Source of the DNA: Liopterus haemorrhoidalis
Lineage: Eukaryota; Arthropoda; Insecta; Coleoptera; Dytiscidae
Direction of reading: 5' to 3'
DNA: 64,000 bases
NCBI GenBank assembly: GCA_963971575.1
Contig: OZ020625.1
Coordinates: forward strand, 19,932,829 to 19,996,828
This document shows positions 1 to 12,316 of the stretch, one piece after another (position 1 is the stretch's first letter; each line of letters starts with the position of its first letter). The notes below the pieces were generated by a model that saw only the letters and a program-made list of their open reading frames with translations, was not told where the DNA came from and made no database searches. Both the position numbers and the translations under genes were made by a program.

Positions 1-501
1 CTAAACCTAAATAAATTCAGCTTCAGGTCCCTGGGTACTGTGTCGGCATTCTGGTGGTCTACCCGATTCTATTTGTTTTAATCTTTGTCATTATTTTTAC
101 CTATATGTGAATCTTTTAATCTTTTTGAAAATATTACCTTTAATAAATCAAATTAATTATATTTAAACTGTCTTACTTATCGTGTGTAAACCTTCACCTT
201 GAAGAACTGAAGTGAACAGCTAAGATCCAGACTATTAACAAGATGCCTGATCAGTCGGTTGGTGAGTACACTAATATATATCATTTAATGCACATATCGT
301 AATGATGAACCCTGGATAACACGCACGGCTACTACCCGAATTCGTTTAGTCAGAAATCTCATTTAAGTTTGAGACTTTATATAATATCACAGGCTCGCTA
401 CCTAGTGGATTGTAAATGGTACGTTTTAAAGTAACGTACAGGGCTCACTAATTTATAATAAAAATGTCTTGTTATTAAGTATAATTATATGTATTGTTTT
501 T
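1..501. other. Unassigned leader region with a possible short first exon
   Basis: I recognise no element here. One thing worth noting is an ATG at 243 followed by only 19 bases and then a good splice-donor match (GTGAGT from 262), giving a possible start M-P-D-Q-S-V plus one base. It could be the 5' exon of a gene or retroelement whose remainder is not in view. Without a matching acceptor exon this is weak. The rest is AT-rich sequence without a supported reading frame. Confidence 0.2.
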
Positions 502-1245
502 AGGGTTTTGTAGGTATGACCACAAAACCCTTATACAATCATTTGGTCGTCTGTCTGTTCGGTAAAAATTTTAGATAAACGGCTAAACCTAGAGAGTTGA
601 ATTTTGGCATGTTTATACAACTCTGACCCGTATATAGGAAAAATACTAAAACATCTAAAAAACATATCCCCCTAAAAATATAAACAAATATGTGCTCATC
701 GAAAAAAATATATTTTTTTAAAATTCTGAGTAGGTTATCAAATAAAAGCCCTTAGTGGATTAAAATTTATTTTTTGCAAAATAAATTATTTTGTCGCGAT
801 TTTTGCGAAAATTGTGCAAAAAAAAATTTTTCCCACACCCTGTAGCCCAGATGGTTTAAAGTAAAAATCTGAAAAATTTCTAAGTAATGTACATTGGTGT
901 GAACTGGAATAGTACAACAGGAATTTTTGATCAGATTATGTTTTCGGAAAATAACGCATTTTTTGTGTTTTTTGGTTGACGATGTACAGAAGTTCTAGTT
1001 GTGTAACACACTAGACTGGAAGACGTATACTGGTCTAATGGTTAGCTTGCTCGCTTGCTACGCAACAAACTAATGTTCGCTCCCGGGCAGCGAAGACAAT
1101 TATATATATATATATTTTTTTTTTTATTTTTATTTTGTTTAAATTATTTTGTCAAAATTCTAGTTATATTTTGCATTTAATTTTTAAGAGCGTAAATTTA
1201 ATAACCAGTTGGAATTTTGGAATTATATTTTCATTCTATGGGTCA
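502..1245 (+). mobile_element. Helentron-associated (HINE-like) element, copy A, 3'-truncated
   Basis: One of six copies of a family in this window. It opens with AGGGTTTTGTAGGTAT, followed within a few dozen bases by a short GTCT run, then a conserved body. Full copies end with the complementary ATACCTGCAAAACCCT, a stem-loop (GTGTGAAAATTCACAC) and CACATCAATTTTTT. A subterminal inverted repeat, a GTCY microsatellite near the 5' end and a 3' stem-loop are the hallmarks described for DINE-1/HINE elements mobilised by Helentrons. This copy loses similarity near 1245, so its 3' subTIR and stem-loop are missing. It has no coding capacity. Confidence 0.65.
1024..1096 (+). promoter_or_regulatory. 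tRNA-like Pol III A/B-box module in HINE copy A
   Basis: TGGTCTAATGG at about 1031 fits the Pol III A-box pattern and GTTCGCTCCC at about 1075 is close to a B-box. Spacing is tRNA-like. I could not fold a full cloverleaf with a matching acceptor stem, so I call it tRNA-derived, not a tRNA gene. Confidence 0.45.
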
Positions 1246-2674
1246 TATACAACCGGACAAACTTGTCGTGGTCGGGCGTGGCTTATGGTACGCGGAGAGA
1301 GGGCACTATGAAAGACCGTGTCAGATATAGAGTACAGTCAGGGAAACAAGTTCACATTCTTACACGTGTACATTATATTTATCAGTTAGGTACGTCTATA
1401 AACACAAGTTCCTCCCATCACAGTCGAACAACAAAACATTGGTGACTCAACTTAACGCGTATCCCTCTAGCGGCAAAAAAGCGAACACTTCGAAAAAGGT
1501 TACTGTCATTGTTTACGTATAATTCACCATGTGTTTTATTGTTTCTGTCCATTCTCACTCCATTTTTACAGCGAATAAAGTGATAAATTTAAGAAAAAAA
1601 GATTAAATACTCCTTGTTGTGTGTATGGTAGTCAATCACAGGAAGAACATCTTCGAATATTAGATTGAAAGATTATCAGTGATTCTAAAATGTTGTTTCT
1701 ATTGAAGGGAATTTATACTGTTCAGATGATTTTAAACAAGTTTTTAACGTTGAATTTTTCATTTTCCCTGTCTCACATGTGCAAGAAAATCGTTTAATGT
1801 TGTGTAAATTATTGTTAATATAATTAAAACCCCTTGATATTTCATGGGAGTGTTGAGTGTTGGGTGTCATACAGTATTCCATAACTGTGTTAGTTTGCAA
1901 ATATTTGACAGTTTTCTTGTGTAGAATAAATTACAAGTTCTCTTTCTATAAAATTTCTTGAGATATGTGTAGATATTAAGTATTCAAATAAATGTTTTAA
2001 GTTCAAAGTATAACATTTTATTTTCACTGTGAGTATAAGCCGGCACCAACATACAATATATAACCTCTGAAAATATTCATTTACAAGCAGCAAATTTTAT
2101 CATAAAATGGATTCACATATATTTATACACTTTTTTAATACTCGGTTATAATTTAAATATACTGTATACAGCAAGAAAACGTAAATTAGACCTAAAATTG
2201 ATTATAAACCAATACTGTTTACATACGTTGACAGATGACTATCCTTTTTCGTGTCAAAAGTTCACAAGGCGATTGTGGCGCCGTTGCGGTAATTATAGTC
2301 GCGAATAGAAACGCAGCTGCTTGATTTAAGTGATTACTGCATTTGACGTTCACTTTGTCGACTTGTTTATTGGCCCGCGTCTTTTTCCAAACTCCAGCAA
2401 TTTCAAGTAGATTGTAAATAATAAAGGCTTACATTCTATGTAATAATGTAATACAGATGTTTTACCGCTAAATATACTTACATAACAATGTAAATTTTTT
2501 AACATATTGTTATAAAATACATAGTAGTAATAGGTATAAATAAAGTGTAAAATAAAATAAATAAGATTATTATATATTAAATATAAAATTATTATTACAT
2601 ACAAAAATATTTACAATATACTTATACGTAGAAATATACAATGCAATATAATATACAAATCAGTGAAAAAGTAG
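1246..2674. other. Unassigned AT-rich region
   Basis: Nothing supportable was found here. The short open frames have no recognisable motifs. The region should contain the 3' flank of the transposase relic that follows on the minus strand, but I could not place a terminal inverted repeat. Confidence 0.3.
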
Positions 2675-4083
2675 TTATAATGATTCAAACCCTGATGAAT
2701 CTGAATCTGAATTACTACAGCCATTCACATTTATGATAATGTTTTCAATAACATTATTGATATCGTGCTCTCGTTGTAAGAAATCTTTGTCGCGTTATTT
2801 GCATGAGCGCATCGAGTTTGTTACTCTTCCTGCGAGAAAGAGGAGAAGAATTCCTTGTATATTTCTTTAACGTCTTTAAACGTAATTTAAACGTAGTATT
2901 ACGAGACGACACAAACTGTTTCATAGAAGCTCACACTAATTCTATAGGATTTAAATCCGGGTGGTATGGAGGTAGTCGCAATATCGTATGATTTTTTAAA
3001 GTTGCCATTTCATCAATCGCATAGCGCTTGTATCTGGGTTTATAAATTCTTATTATTTCATAGAGTTCTAATCTAGTAGCATCACTGGGGAACACAATAT
3101 TTTTTGTTTCCAGCCACTTCTTCATATCTTCTTTTTTAGAAGACATGGTTGGCACCTTGTGTATCTGAACGCTGTGGTAAGGCGCATTATCTATCACCAG
3201 TACAGACCGCGCAGATAGATTAGGTACTAATTGATCTTCAAAGCATTTTTTGAAATTTTCGAAATTCATTTCATCATGGTAATCACCTGACTTTAAACCC
3301 GATTTAAATATAAGGAGAGCGCCAGGTACAAAGCCATTTTCCCTCCGGCATGAACTATAATTAATCTGTTGCCCTTGGCAACAGGTTGTTTTAGTCCCTC
3401 CACAGAAGAATCAGTCCATCTTTTTGGAGTGGTGTGGGATGAATGGATATATGTCTCATCCAGATAAATAATCGGGCGCCCTTCTTGGCGATATCGCAGA
3501 ATAGAGCGAAGGAAATCCAAACGCCATTTCTGGATATCAGACCTTTCCATTAAAATCCTATGATTATTGCTGGACTTCCTCCATTTAAATCCTATAGATT
3601 TAATTATTATCCGTAGGCTTTCTCGACTTCCACTATATCCTGTGGCTTCCTTAAATTTCACTAAAATGGTTTTTAGAATTGGTACCCTTTTCTCCGACAC
3701 CTGCATATTTAATATAATCCTTTTCAGGACACCCTTATCAAAGTCATCAATTATGGTCTTTGAAGCAGGCTTATTAATTTTCTTCCTTGGCGAAAAAAAT
3801 TTGGAACTCTCGCCTAAATGCAAAATGTGAATGAAATTAATATAGTTTTTAGACTATTATTACCTTTATTACCTTTCTCAGTTTTACGTTTTTCAGCTCT
3901 TATTCTACGAATTGATCTTTCAGAAACCCCCGTAATTGCCACTGCTCGGTCTTTAACTGACTGGGGTGGTATAATAAATCCTCGCGCAGCCTTTTCCTTA
4001 TTCAAAAATTCAAGAACATTGCTAATTATTTCTCGACTTTGACTATTAATAGCACCTCCACCTAGTTTGCTTTTTGTCTCCAT
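2675..4083 (-). pseudogene. Tc1/mariner-superfamily transposase, decayed, DD82E-like spacing
   Basis: Cut-and-paste DDE transposase. Exon 1 begins METKSKLGGG at 4083 and contains a helix-turn-helix-like region (SVKDRAVAITGVSERSIRRI). A 48-bp GT-AG intron (about 3825-3872) ends in TTTGCATTTAG; splicing restores frame into GESSKFF. The catalytic acids are visible: D in IYLDETYIHS, D in VLVIDNAPYHS and E in HPDLNPIEL. I count 82 residues between the second D and the E, like the DD82E (Sailor-type) group. Damage: a one-base frameshift near 3345 separates the two long frames. The tryptophan expected after PIELV is a stop, and two more frame changes follow before an acidic tail (SDSDSSGFES) ends at 2675. 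The start codon lies 10 bp from the Helitron insertion at 4093, so any promoter and 5' terminus are displaced beyond 12973. I am confident of the family; the exact family name is inferred from spacing. Confidence 0.85.
3825..3872 (-). other. 48-bp spliceosomal intron in the transposase relic
   Basis: On the minus strand the intron starts GTAATAATAG after ...AAAG and ends TTTGCATTTAG. Read through, the frame meets a stop (the TAG of the acceptor). Spliced, K-G-E-S-S joins the two frames exactly. Introns are uncommon in Tc1/mariner genes but not unknown. Confidence 0.7.
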
Positions 4084-4092
4084 GATTTTAAA

Positions 4093-7000
4093 TCTATATC
4101 TATAAAAGGCAGTGTCCTGACTGACTGACTGACTGACTGACTCACTCATCACCGCCCAGCCCGTACCCTAGAAACTTGAAATTTGGAGAGCATATTCCCT
4201 CCAAGACGTAAGCACCCACTAAGAAGGGATTTTTCGAAATTCAACCCCTAAGGGGCGAATAAGGGGTGAAATGTGATTTCACAGATTCTTTAATATCTCT
4301 TCGGGTCGATAAAATATCGACTTAGTTTTTGCTTACAAAGATTACCCATATAAATGCCGAAAAACTTATTTCAGAATTTTGTACTAATCAACCCCTAAAG
4401 GGGTGAATCTACAATCGGGGTGAATTTTACATCCCGTTGTATTTCCTGTGTTTGTTGAGTTATAAGGTTTCTTTTTGGCACATAGGTGTCGTTTTATAAA
4501 ACCTCGAATTGGTTTTGACAGTTTTTTAAAATTTCAACCCTAAAGGGTGAAAAGGGATGATATGTGATTTCAAGGATTCTTTAATATCTCTTAGGACCAA
4601 TAAGATAGTTTTTTTCTTACAAAAATTACCTATACAAATTCCAAAAAACTAATTTCAGGATTTTGTCCTAATCAACCCCTAAAGGGGTGAATCTACAATC
4701 GGGGTGAATTATATATCCCGACGTATTTTCTGTGTTTGTTGAGTTACAAAATTTATTTTTGGCACATAAGTGTCTTTTTAAAATATCTGGAAATGGTATT
4801 GACAGTTTTTTAAAATTACGTCCCTAAAGGGTGAAAAGGGGTGAAATGTTAATTTAAGGATTCCTTAATATCTCTTAGGACCAATAAGATACCGACTTGG
4901 TTTTTACTTACAAAGATTACCCATACAAATGCCGAAAAACTTATTTCACGATTTTGTCCTAATCAACCCTTAAAGGGATGAATCTACAAACGGGGTGAAT
5001 TATACATCCCATCGTATTTCATGTGTTTGTTGAGTTATAAAATTTATTTTTTGCACATAGGTGTCTTTTTAAAATATCTCTAAATGGTATTGACAGTATT
5101 TTAAAATTACATCCCTAAAAGGTGAAACGGGCTGAAATGTTAATTCAAGGATTCCCTAATATCTCTTAGGACCAATAAGATACCGACTTGGTTTTTACTT
5201 ACAAAGATTACCCATACAAATGCCGAAAAACTTATTTCACGATTTTGTCCTAATCAACCCTTAAAGGGATGAATCTACAAACGGGGTGAATTATACATCC
5301 CATCGTATTTCATGTGTTTGTTGAGTTATAAAATTTATTTTTTGCACATAGTTGTCTTTTTAAAATATCTCGAAATGGTATTGACAGTTTTTTAAAATTA
5401 CATCCCTAAAGGGTGAAACGGGCTGAAATGTTAATTCAAGGATTCACTAATTTCTTTTAGGACCATAAGATACCGACTTGGTTGTTACTTACAATGATTA
5501 CCCTTACAAATGCTGAAAAACTTATTTCAGGATTTTGTCCTAATCAACCCTTAAAGGGATGAGTCTACAAACGGGGTGAATTATACGTCCCGTCGTATTT
5601 CATGTGTTTGTTGACTTATAAAATTTATTTTTTACACGTAGGTGTCTTTTTAAAATATCTCGAAACAGTTTTGACAGTTTTTTAAAATTACATCCCTGAA
5701 GGGTGAAAAGGGGTGAAATGTTAATTCAAGGATTTCTTAATATCTCTTAGGACCAATAAGATACCGACTTGGTTTTTACTTACAAAGATTACCCATACAA
5801 ATGCCGAAAAACTTATTTCAGGATTTTGTCCTAATCAACCTTTAAAGGGATGAATCTAGAAACGGGGTGAATTATACATCCCATCGTATTTCATGTGTTT
5901 GTTGAGTTATAAAATTTATTTTTTGCACATAGTTGTCTTTTTAAAATATCTCGAAATGGTATTGACAGTTTTTTAAAATTACATGCCTAAAGGGTGAAAC
6001 GGGCTGAAATGTTAATTCAAGGATTCCCTAATATCTCTTAGGACCAATAAGATACCGACTTGGTTGTTACTTACAATGATTACCCTTACAAATGCTGAAA
6101 AACTTATTTCAGGATTTTGTCCTAATCAACCCTTAAAGGGATGAGTCTACAAACGGAGTGAATTATACGTCCCGTCGTATTTCATGTGTTTGTTGACTTA
6201 TAAAATTTATTTTTTACACGTAGGTGTCTTTTTAAAATATCTCGAAACGGTATTGACAGTTTTTTAAAATTACATCCCTAAAGGGTGAAAAGGGGTGAAA
6301 TGTTAATTCAAGGATTTCTTAATATCTCTTAGGACCAATAAGATACCGACTTGGTTTTTGCTTACAAAGATTACCCATACAAATGCCGAAAAACTTATTT
6401 CAGGATTTTGTCCTAATCAACCCCTAAAGGGGTGTATCTACAAACGGGGTGAATTATACATCCCGTTGTATTTCCTGTGTTTGTTGAGTTATAAAATTTC
6501 TCTTTGGCACATAAGTGTCTTTTTAAAATATCCCTAAATAATATTGACAGTGTTTTAAAATTGCACCCCTTAAGGGTGAAAATGGGTGAAATGTGAACTC
6601 AAGGATTTCTTAATATCTCTTAGGACCAATAAAATATTGACTTGGTTTTTGCTAACAAAGATTACTCATTCAAATGCCGAAAAACTTATTTTAGGATTTT
6701 GCCCTAATCAACCCCGAAAGGAGTGAATCTCCAATTGGGGTGAATTATACATGCAGTCATTTTTTCTGTGTTGGTTGACTTATATCATACCTTTTTGGCA
6801 TATAGGTGTCTTTTTTAAATATCTCGAAATAGTTTTCACGGTTATTTTAATTTCGGCCTAAAGGGTCAATAGGGGTGAAATGAGATTTCGATGATTTTCT
6901 AATATCTCTGAGGACCTATAAAATATCGATTTGGTTTTTGCTTATAAAGATTACTAATACAAAGGCCGAAAAACCTATTTCAGGATTTTGTCCTAATCAA

Positions 7001-8377
7001 CACCTAAAACGGTGAATCTACATTTGGACTTAATTATACATCCCGTCGTATTTCCTGTATTTGTTGAGTCATAACAATTATTTTTGGCTGATGGTTGTTT
7101 TTTTTTTTAATATCTCAAATGGTTTTGAAATTTTTTTAAAATTGCAACCCTAAAGGGGGAAATGTGATTTCAAGGATTCCTTAATATTTCTTAGGACCAA
7201 TAAGTTATGAGCGATTTGATTTTTGCTTATAAAGATTACTTATACCAATGCCAAAAACGTATTTCAGTATTTTATCCTAATCGACTCCTAAAGGGGTGAA
7301 TCTACATTCGGGGTGAATTATACATCCTGTCGTATTTCCTGTGTTTGTTTAGTCATAACATTCCTTTTTGGCACATAGATGTCTTTTTAAAATACCTCGA
7401 AATAATTTTGACAGTTTTTTAAAATTTCACCCTTAAAGGGGTAAATGGGTATTTTTTATTCGATAGAACGTTTTTTGGACATAATTACATGAAATTCGCA
7501 AAATATATTCCACTAAGAAGTGAATTTTCGAAAGTAGACCTCTAAGGGGGTAAAAAGGGGGTGAAATATGATTTCAGGAATTCCTCAATAACTCTTAGAT
7601 CCAATCAGATATCGACTTGGTTTTTGCTTTCAAAGGTTCCTCATAGAAATGTTAGCAAAAAAAATTCAGGATTTTGTCCTAATCAACCCCTAAAGGCATG
7701 AATCTATATTCGGGGTGAATTATAGAAACCTGACATAGGTTTCTATTAAATAGAAACCTACTTAGCTTTCTTTTTAAAATATTTAGTAAGCGTGTTGACA
7801 TTTTCTTAAAATTTATCCCTAACGGGGTTCATTGGTATTTTTTATTCGATAGATCGTCTCTTGACATAGGGACATGAAATTCGGGAAATATATTCCTTCC
7901 ATGACGTAAGCACCCACTAATATTAAACTTTTCAAAATTCTAAGGGGGTGAAAAGGGCTGAAATTTGATTTCTCGGATTCCTCAATATCTCTTAGGACTA
8001 TTGAGATATTGACTTGGTTTTTGCTTACAAAAGTTACGCATACTTAGTTAAACTTAAACTTATTTTAAAATTTTACCATAACCAACCCCAAAAAGGGTGA
8101 CTCAGCCTTCAGGGTATAGAACCCTTCGTATTTCCTTCGTTTGTTCGTAAGAACCCACTACGAAGGGATTTCTTGAAGTTCGACCTCTATGTGGTAAAAA
8201 AGAGTAAAAAGTTTTTTCACGGATTCCTCAATATCTCTTAGGACAAATGAGATATCGACTAGGTTTTTGCTTATAAATGTTACCCATACACATGTTTAAA
8301 AACAAACTAAGTATTTTATACTAATGACAGTAACGAGATCGTCAATATACCGTAGCGAAGCACGGGTGCTCAGCTAG
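4093..8377 (+). mobile_element. Helitron-like non-autonomous element H1 with central satellite
   Basis: It starts TCTATATCTATAAAAGGC after an A and ends ...CAGCTAG. A 3' hairpin-forming motif (CGTAGCGAAGCACG; stem CGT/ACG and GC/GC around GAA) lies about 14 bases before the CTAG end. TC...CTAG ends, a 3' hairpin and an A|T target are the canonical Helitron signature. Just inside the 5' end is a GACT microsatellite (five units). The body, from about 4140 to 8270, is an array of about fourteen units of roughly 291 bp, decaying towards the 3' side. No Rep/helicase is encoded, so it depends on an autonomous element elsewhere. Its 3' end abuts H2 without a spacer. Confidence 0.8.
4850..6600 (+). 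repeat. Best-preserved ~291-bp satellite units inside H1
   Basis: The landmark GGATTC...AATATCTCTTAGGACC recurs at about 4857, 5150, 5440, 5730, 6022 and 6313, a period close to 291 bp. Each unit has two complementary landmarks of the type CCCCTAAAGGGG about half a unit apart, so the unit may itself be an old dimer. The same unit fills all six Helitron-like elements and the outer parts of the palindrome near 60 kb. Confidence 0.85.
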
Positions 8378-11006
8378 TCTATATATATAAAAGGCAGTGT
8401 CTTGACTGACTCACTCATTCACTCATCACGCCCAGCCCGAAATCCTGGGCCTAGAAACTTGAAATTCGGAGAGTATATTCCCTTCATGACGTAAGCACCC
8501 ACTAAGAAGGAATTTTTCGAAATACCACTCTTAAGGGATGAGAAGGGGTGAAATGTGATTTCACGAATTCCTTAATATCTCTTAGGGCCGGTGGGATATC
8601 GACTTAGTTTTTGCTTACAACTATTACCCATACAAATACCGAAACACCAATTTCAGGATTTTGCCCTAATCAACCCCTAAAGGGGTGGATCTACAATCGG
8701 GGTGAATTATACATCCCGTCGTAATTCCTGTGTTCGTTTAATTGCAACATTACTTTCTGGCATATAGGTGCCTTTTTAAAATATCTCGAAATGGGTCTGA
8801 CAGTTTTTTAAAATTTCACCTCTAAGGGTTGAAAAGGGGTGAATTGTGATTTCAATGATTCCTTCATATCTTTTAGGACTAATTAGATATCGACTTACTA
8901 TTTGCTTGTAAAGATTATCCATACAATTACCGAAAAACTTATTTCAGGAATTTGTACTAATCAACCCATAAAGGGGTGGATCTACAATCGGGTTAAATTA
9001 TACATCCCGTCGTAATTCCTGTGTTCGTTTAGTTGCAACATTACTTTTTGGCACATAGGTGTCTTTTTAAAATATCTCGAAACGGTATTGACAGTTTTTT
9101 GAAATTTCACCCCTAAAGGGTGAAAAGGGGTGAATTGTGATTTCAAGGATTCCTTAATATCTCTTAGGACCAATAAGATATCGACTTGCTTTTTGCTTTC
9201 AAAGATTACCCATACAAATACCGAAACACCAATTTCAGGATTTTGCCCTAATCAACCCCTAAAGGGGTGGATCTACAATCGGGGTGAATTATACATCCCG
9301 TCGTAATTCCTGTGTTCGTTTAATTGCAACATTACTTTCTGGCACATAGGTGCCTTTTTAAAGTATCTCGAAATGGGTCTGACAGTTTTTTAAAATTTCA
9401 CCTCTAAGGGTTGAAAAGGGGTGAATTGTGATTTCAATGATTCCTTCATATCTTTTAGGACCAATCAGATATCGACTTACTATTTGCTTGCAAAGATTAT
9501 CCATACAATTACCGAAAAACTTATTTCAGGAATTTGTACTAATCAACCCCTAAAGGGGTGGATCTACAATCGGGGTGAGTTATACATTCCGTCGTATTTC
9601 CTGTGTTCGTTTAGTTGCAACATTACTTTTTAGCACATAGGTGTCTTTTTAAAATATTTCGAAAAGATTTTGATAGTTTTTTAAAATTTCACCCCTAAAG
9701 GGTGAAAAGAGGTGAATTGTGATTTCAAGGATTCCTTAAATCTCTTAGGGCCAAAAAGATATTGACTCGCTTTTTGCTTACAAAGATTACTCATACAAAT
9801 ACCGAAAAGTTTATTTCAGGATTTTGTTCTAATCAACCCCTAAAGGGGTGGATCTACAATCGGGGTGAATTATACATCCCGTCGTATTTCCTGTGTTCGT
9901 TTAGTTGCAACTTTACTTTATGGCACATAGGTGTCTTTTTAAAATATCTCGAAATGGTTTTGACATTTTTTTTAAATTTCACCCCTAAAGGGTGAAAAGG
10001 GGTGAATTGTGATTTCAAAGATTCCTTAAATCTCTTAGGACCAATAAGATATTGACTCGCTTTTTGCTAAAAAGATTACCCATACAAATACCGAAAAACT
10101 TATTTCAGGATTTTGTCCTAATCAACCCCTAGAGGGGTAGATCTACAATCGCGCTGAACTATACATCCCGTCGTATTTCCTGTGTTTGTTAAGTTGCAAC
10201 ATTCCTTTTTAGCACATAGGTGTATTTTTAAAATATTTTGAAATGGTTTTGACAGTTTTCTTAAATTTCACCCCAAAAGGGTGAATGGGGGTGAATTGTG
10301 AATTTAAGGATTCTTTTATGTCTCTTAAGACTAATAAGATACCTAATTGGTTTTTGCTTACAAATACTACCCATGCAAATGCCGAAAAATTTATTTCAGG
10401 ATTTTGTCCTGATCAATGCCTAAAGGGGTAAATCTACAATCGGGGTAAATTATACATCCTGCCGTTTTTCCTGTGTTCGTTTAGTTGCAACATTACTTTT
10501 TGGCACATAGGTGTCTAAAATATTTCGAAATGGTTTTGTCAGATTTTTTTAAATTTCACCTCTAAAAGGTGAAAAGAGGAGGTGTGATTTCAAGGATTCC
10601 TTAATATCTCTTAGGACCAATAAGATATCGACTTAGTTTTTGCTTACAAAGATTACCCATGCAAATATCGAAAAACTTATTTCAAGATATTATCCTAATT
10701 AATCCGTAAATGGGTGAATGTATATTCGGGGTGAATTATATATCCCGTCGTATTTTATGTATTTGTTGAGTTATAACATCCCTTTTTGGCAAATAGGTGT
10801 CTTTTTAAAATGTCCCGAAATGGTTTTGACACTTTTTTAAAATGCACCCTTAATGGAGTTAATGGATATTTTTATTCGATAGAACGTTCCTTTGACATAG
10901 ATATATGAAATTCACAAAGTTGATTCCTTCCATGACGTAAGTACCCACTAAGAAGAGATTCTTCGATAGGCGACTTCTAAGGGGCTAAAAAATTTAAACA
11001 TACATA

Positions 11007-12316
11007 CAAGGTGTCTCAAAAGAAATTTTATATTTAGTAGATCGATTAAAAAAAAAGTAAGCCGTATATAGAAAAAATGTTTATTAATTATTAAAATACA
11101 CTTTTTGGGGATTTATTTCTTAAAAATAATATCGTCTAAATGTAGACCCTCGCGTTCTCGGCACTCATTTAATCGAACAGTAAAACTACTTATGACGTCT
11201 CGGTAGGTGGACTCAGGGATGGCTGCCATTTCGTGACGGATATTTTCTTTCAAATAAGCCAGTGAAGTCGGTTTATTGGCATAAACTTTAGATTTAAGAT
11301 AACCCCATAGGAAAAAGTCCATAGGGGTTAAATCTGGACTGCGTAGAGGCCAATTTATGTCACCTCTCCGGGAGATCAATTTGCCTGAGAAAATTTCACG
11401 AACACGTGGCAGAGACATATTGGACGTGTGTGAAGTTGCTCCGTCCTGTTGGAACCATGTTCTTTGGTTATAGCCAGGAAAGTTTTGCAGTTCAGGGACC
11501 AAGAAGTTGTCTAACATCTCCACATAACGCTCTGAATTCACTGTAACTGCACGCCCCCTTTCGTCTTCAAAAAAGTAAGGGCCGATAATTCCTCGCGCCG
11601 ACATCGCAGCCCATACGGTCACTTTAGGCGAATGTAGGGGTTTCTGATGTTTGCGTTTCGGATTCGTTGCACTCCAGTAGCGGCAGTTCTGCTTATTTAC
11701 GTGGCCATTAAGATGAAAATGAGCTTCATCCGAAAACAAAATGTTGGTAAACGTTGAAAATCGCTCAATCACCTGATTTACGAAATTAAGCCTCTGACTG
11801 GCATCTTGGGGCTTTAATTCTTGCACCAATTGAATTTTGTAGGGGTGCAGCTTTAGGTCTTTGTTCATAATGCGATGTAATGATGATCTATGCACATTTA
11901 AAGCACTTGCGCGCTTCCGAATTGAAAGGTTCGGGTCGTCACGAACAGACTGATTAACATTCTCCACGTTTTCTACCGTTCTTGATGACCTAGGTCGCCC
12001 GGATTTTGATTTATCCAGCGTTGTACCAGTCTCTTCAAACTTTTTAACCCAATGTCGAATGAGAGGAATGCTTGGCGCATCATTTAAGTGGCGAAAACCT
12101 CGAATACTGCAGAATTTTCTACGCGCTACAGTCGCTGAATCACCGTTTTTGTAAAACTCTCGCACGCATAACGCGCGGTCTGCTCCCGAGAAACGCTCCA
12201 TAGCGATTGAATTCCCAAGAGCCAGGCTACCGATTGACATAACCCCCGCGCCCCTCGGATACGTTGCGTTCACGCAGTAAGCTAAATAAATATAAAATTT
12301 CTTTTGAGACACCTTG
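11007..12316 (-). mobile_element. Mariner-type DNA transposon, apparently complete
   Basis: It is 1,310 bp with terminal inverted repeats of about 30 bp that start CAAGGTGTCTCAAAAGAA at both ends. TA dinucleotides flank at 11005-11006 and 12317-12318. It interrupts the Helitron satellite cleanly. One open frame fills it. Intact TIRs, TA duplication and an unbroken frame suggest recent insertion, more recent than the H2 satellite it sits in. Confidence 0.92.
11113..12201 (-). CDS. Mariner-like transposase, intact reading frame
   Basis: DDE/D transposase expected to cut at the TIRs and integrate at TA. The frame opens at 12327 inside the TIR (404 codons). I prefer the ATG at 12201 (MERFSGADRALCVREFY), which matches the usual start of this DUF4817-type group, giving 362 residues; the ATG at 12240 is an alternative. 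Residues below count from 12327. The N-terminus carries a helix-turn-helix region (about 45-100), then a basic linker KSKSGRPRSSR and a second HTH (about 120-155). The catalytic triad is D200 (FSDEAHF), D295 (QQDGATSHTS) and D332 (RSPDLTPMD), with 36 residues between the last two. This is a D,D36D spacing, between classical mariner (34) and maT (37). The frame has no internal stop, so the protein could be active. Known homologues are widespread in insects. Confidence 0.9.
   Translation of the reverse strand: MERFSGADRALCVREFYKNGDSATVARRKFCSIRGFRHLNDAPSIPLIRHWVKKFEETGTTLDKSKSGRPRSSRTVENVENVNQSVRDDPNLSIRKRASALNVHRSSLHRIMNKDLKLHPYKIQLVQELKPQDASQRLNFVNQVIERFSTFTNILFSDEAHFHLNGHVNKQNCRYWSATNPKRKHQKPLHSPKVTVWAAMSARGIIGPYFFEDERGRAVTVNSERYVEMLDNFLVPELQNFPGYNQRTWFQQDGATSHTSNMSLPRVREIFSGKLISRRGDINWPLRSPDLTPMDFFLWGYLKSKVYANKPTSLAYLKENIRHEMAAIPESTYRDVISSFTVRLNECREREGLHLDDIIFKK

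Noticed and set aside
4084..4152. Longer start for the transposase relic inside H1
   Set aside because: The upstream in-frame ATG lies in the Helitron's GACT microsatellite, which was inserted later.
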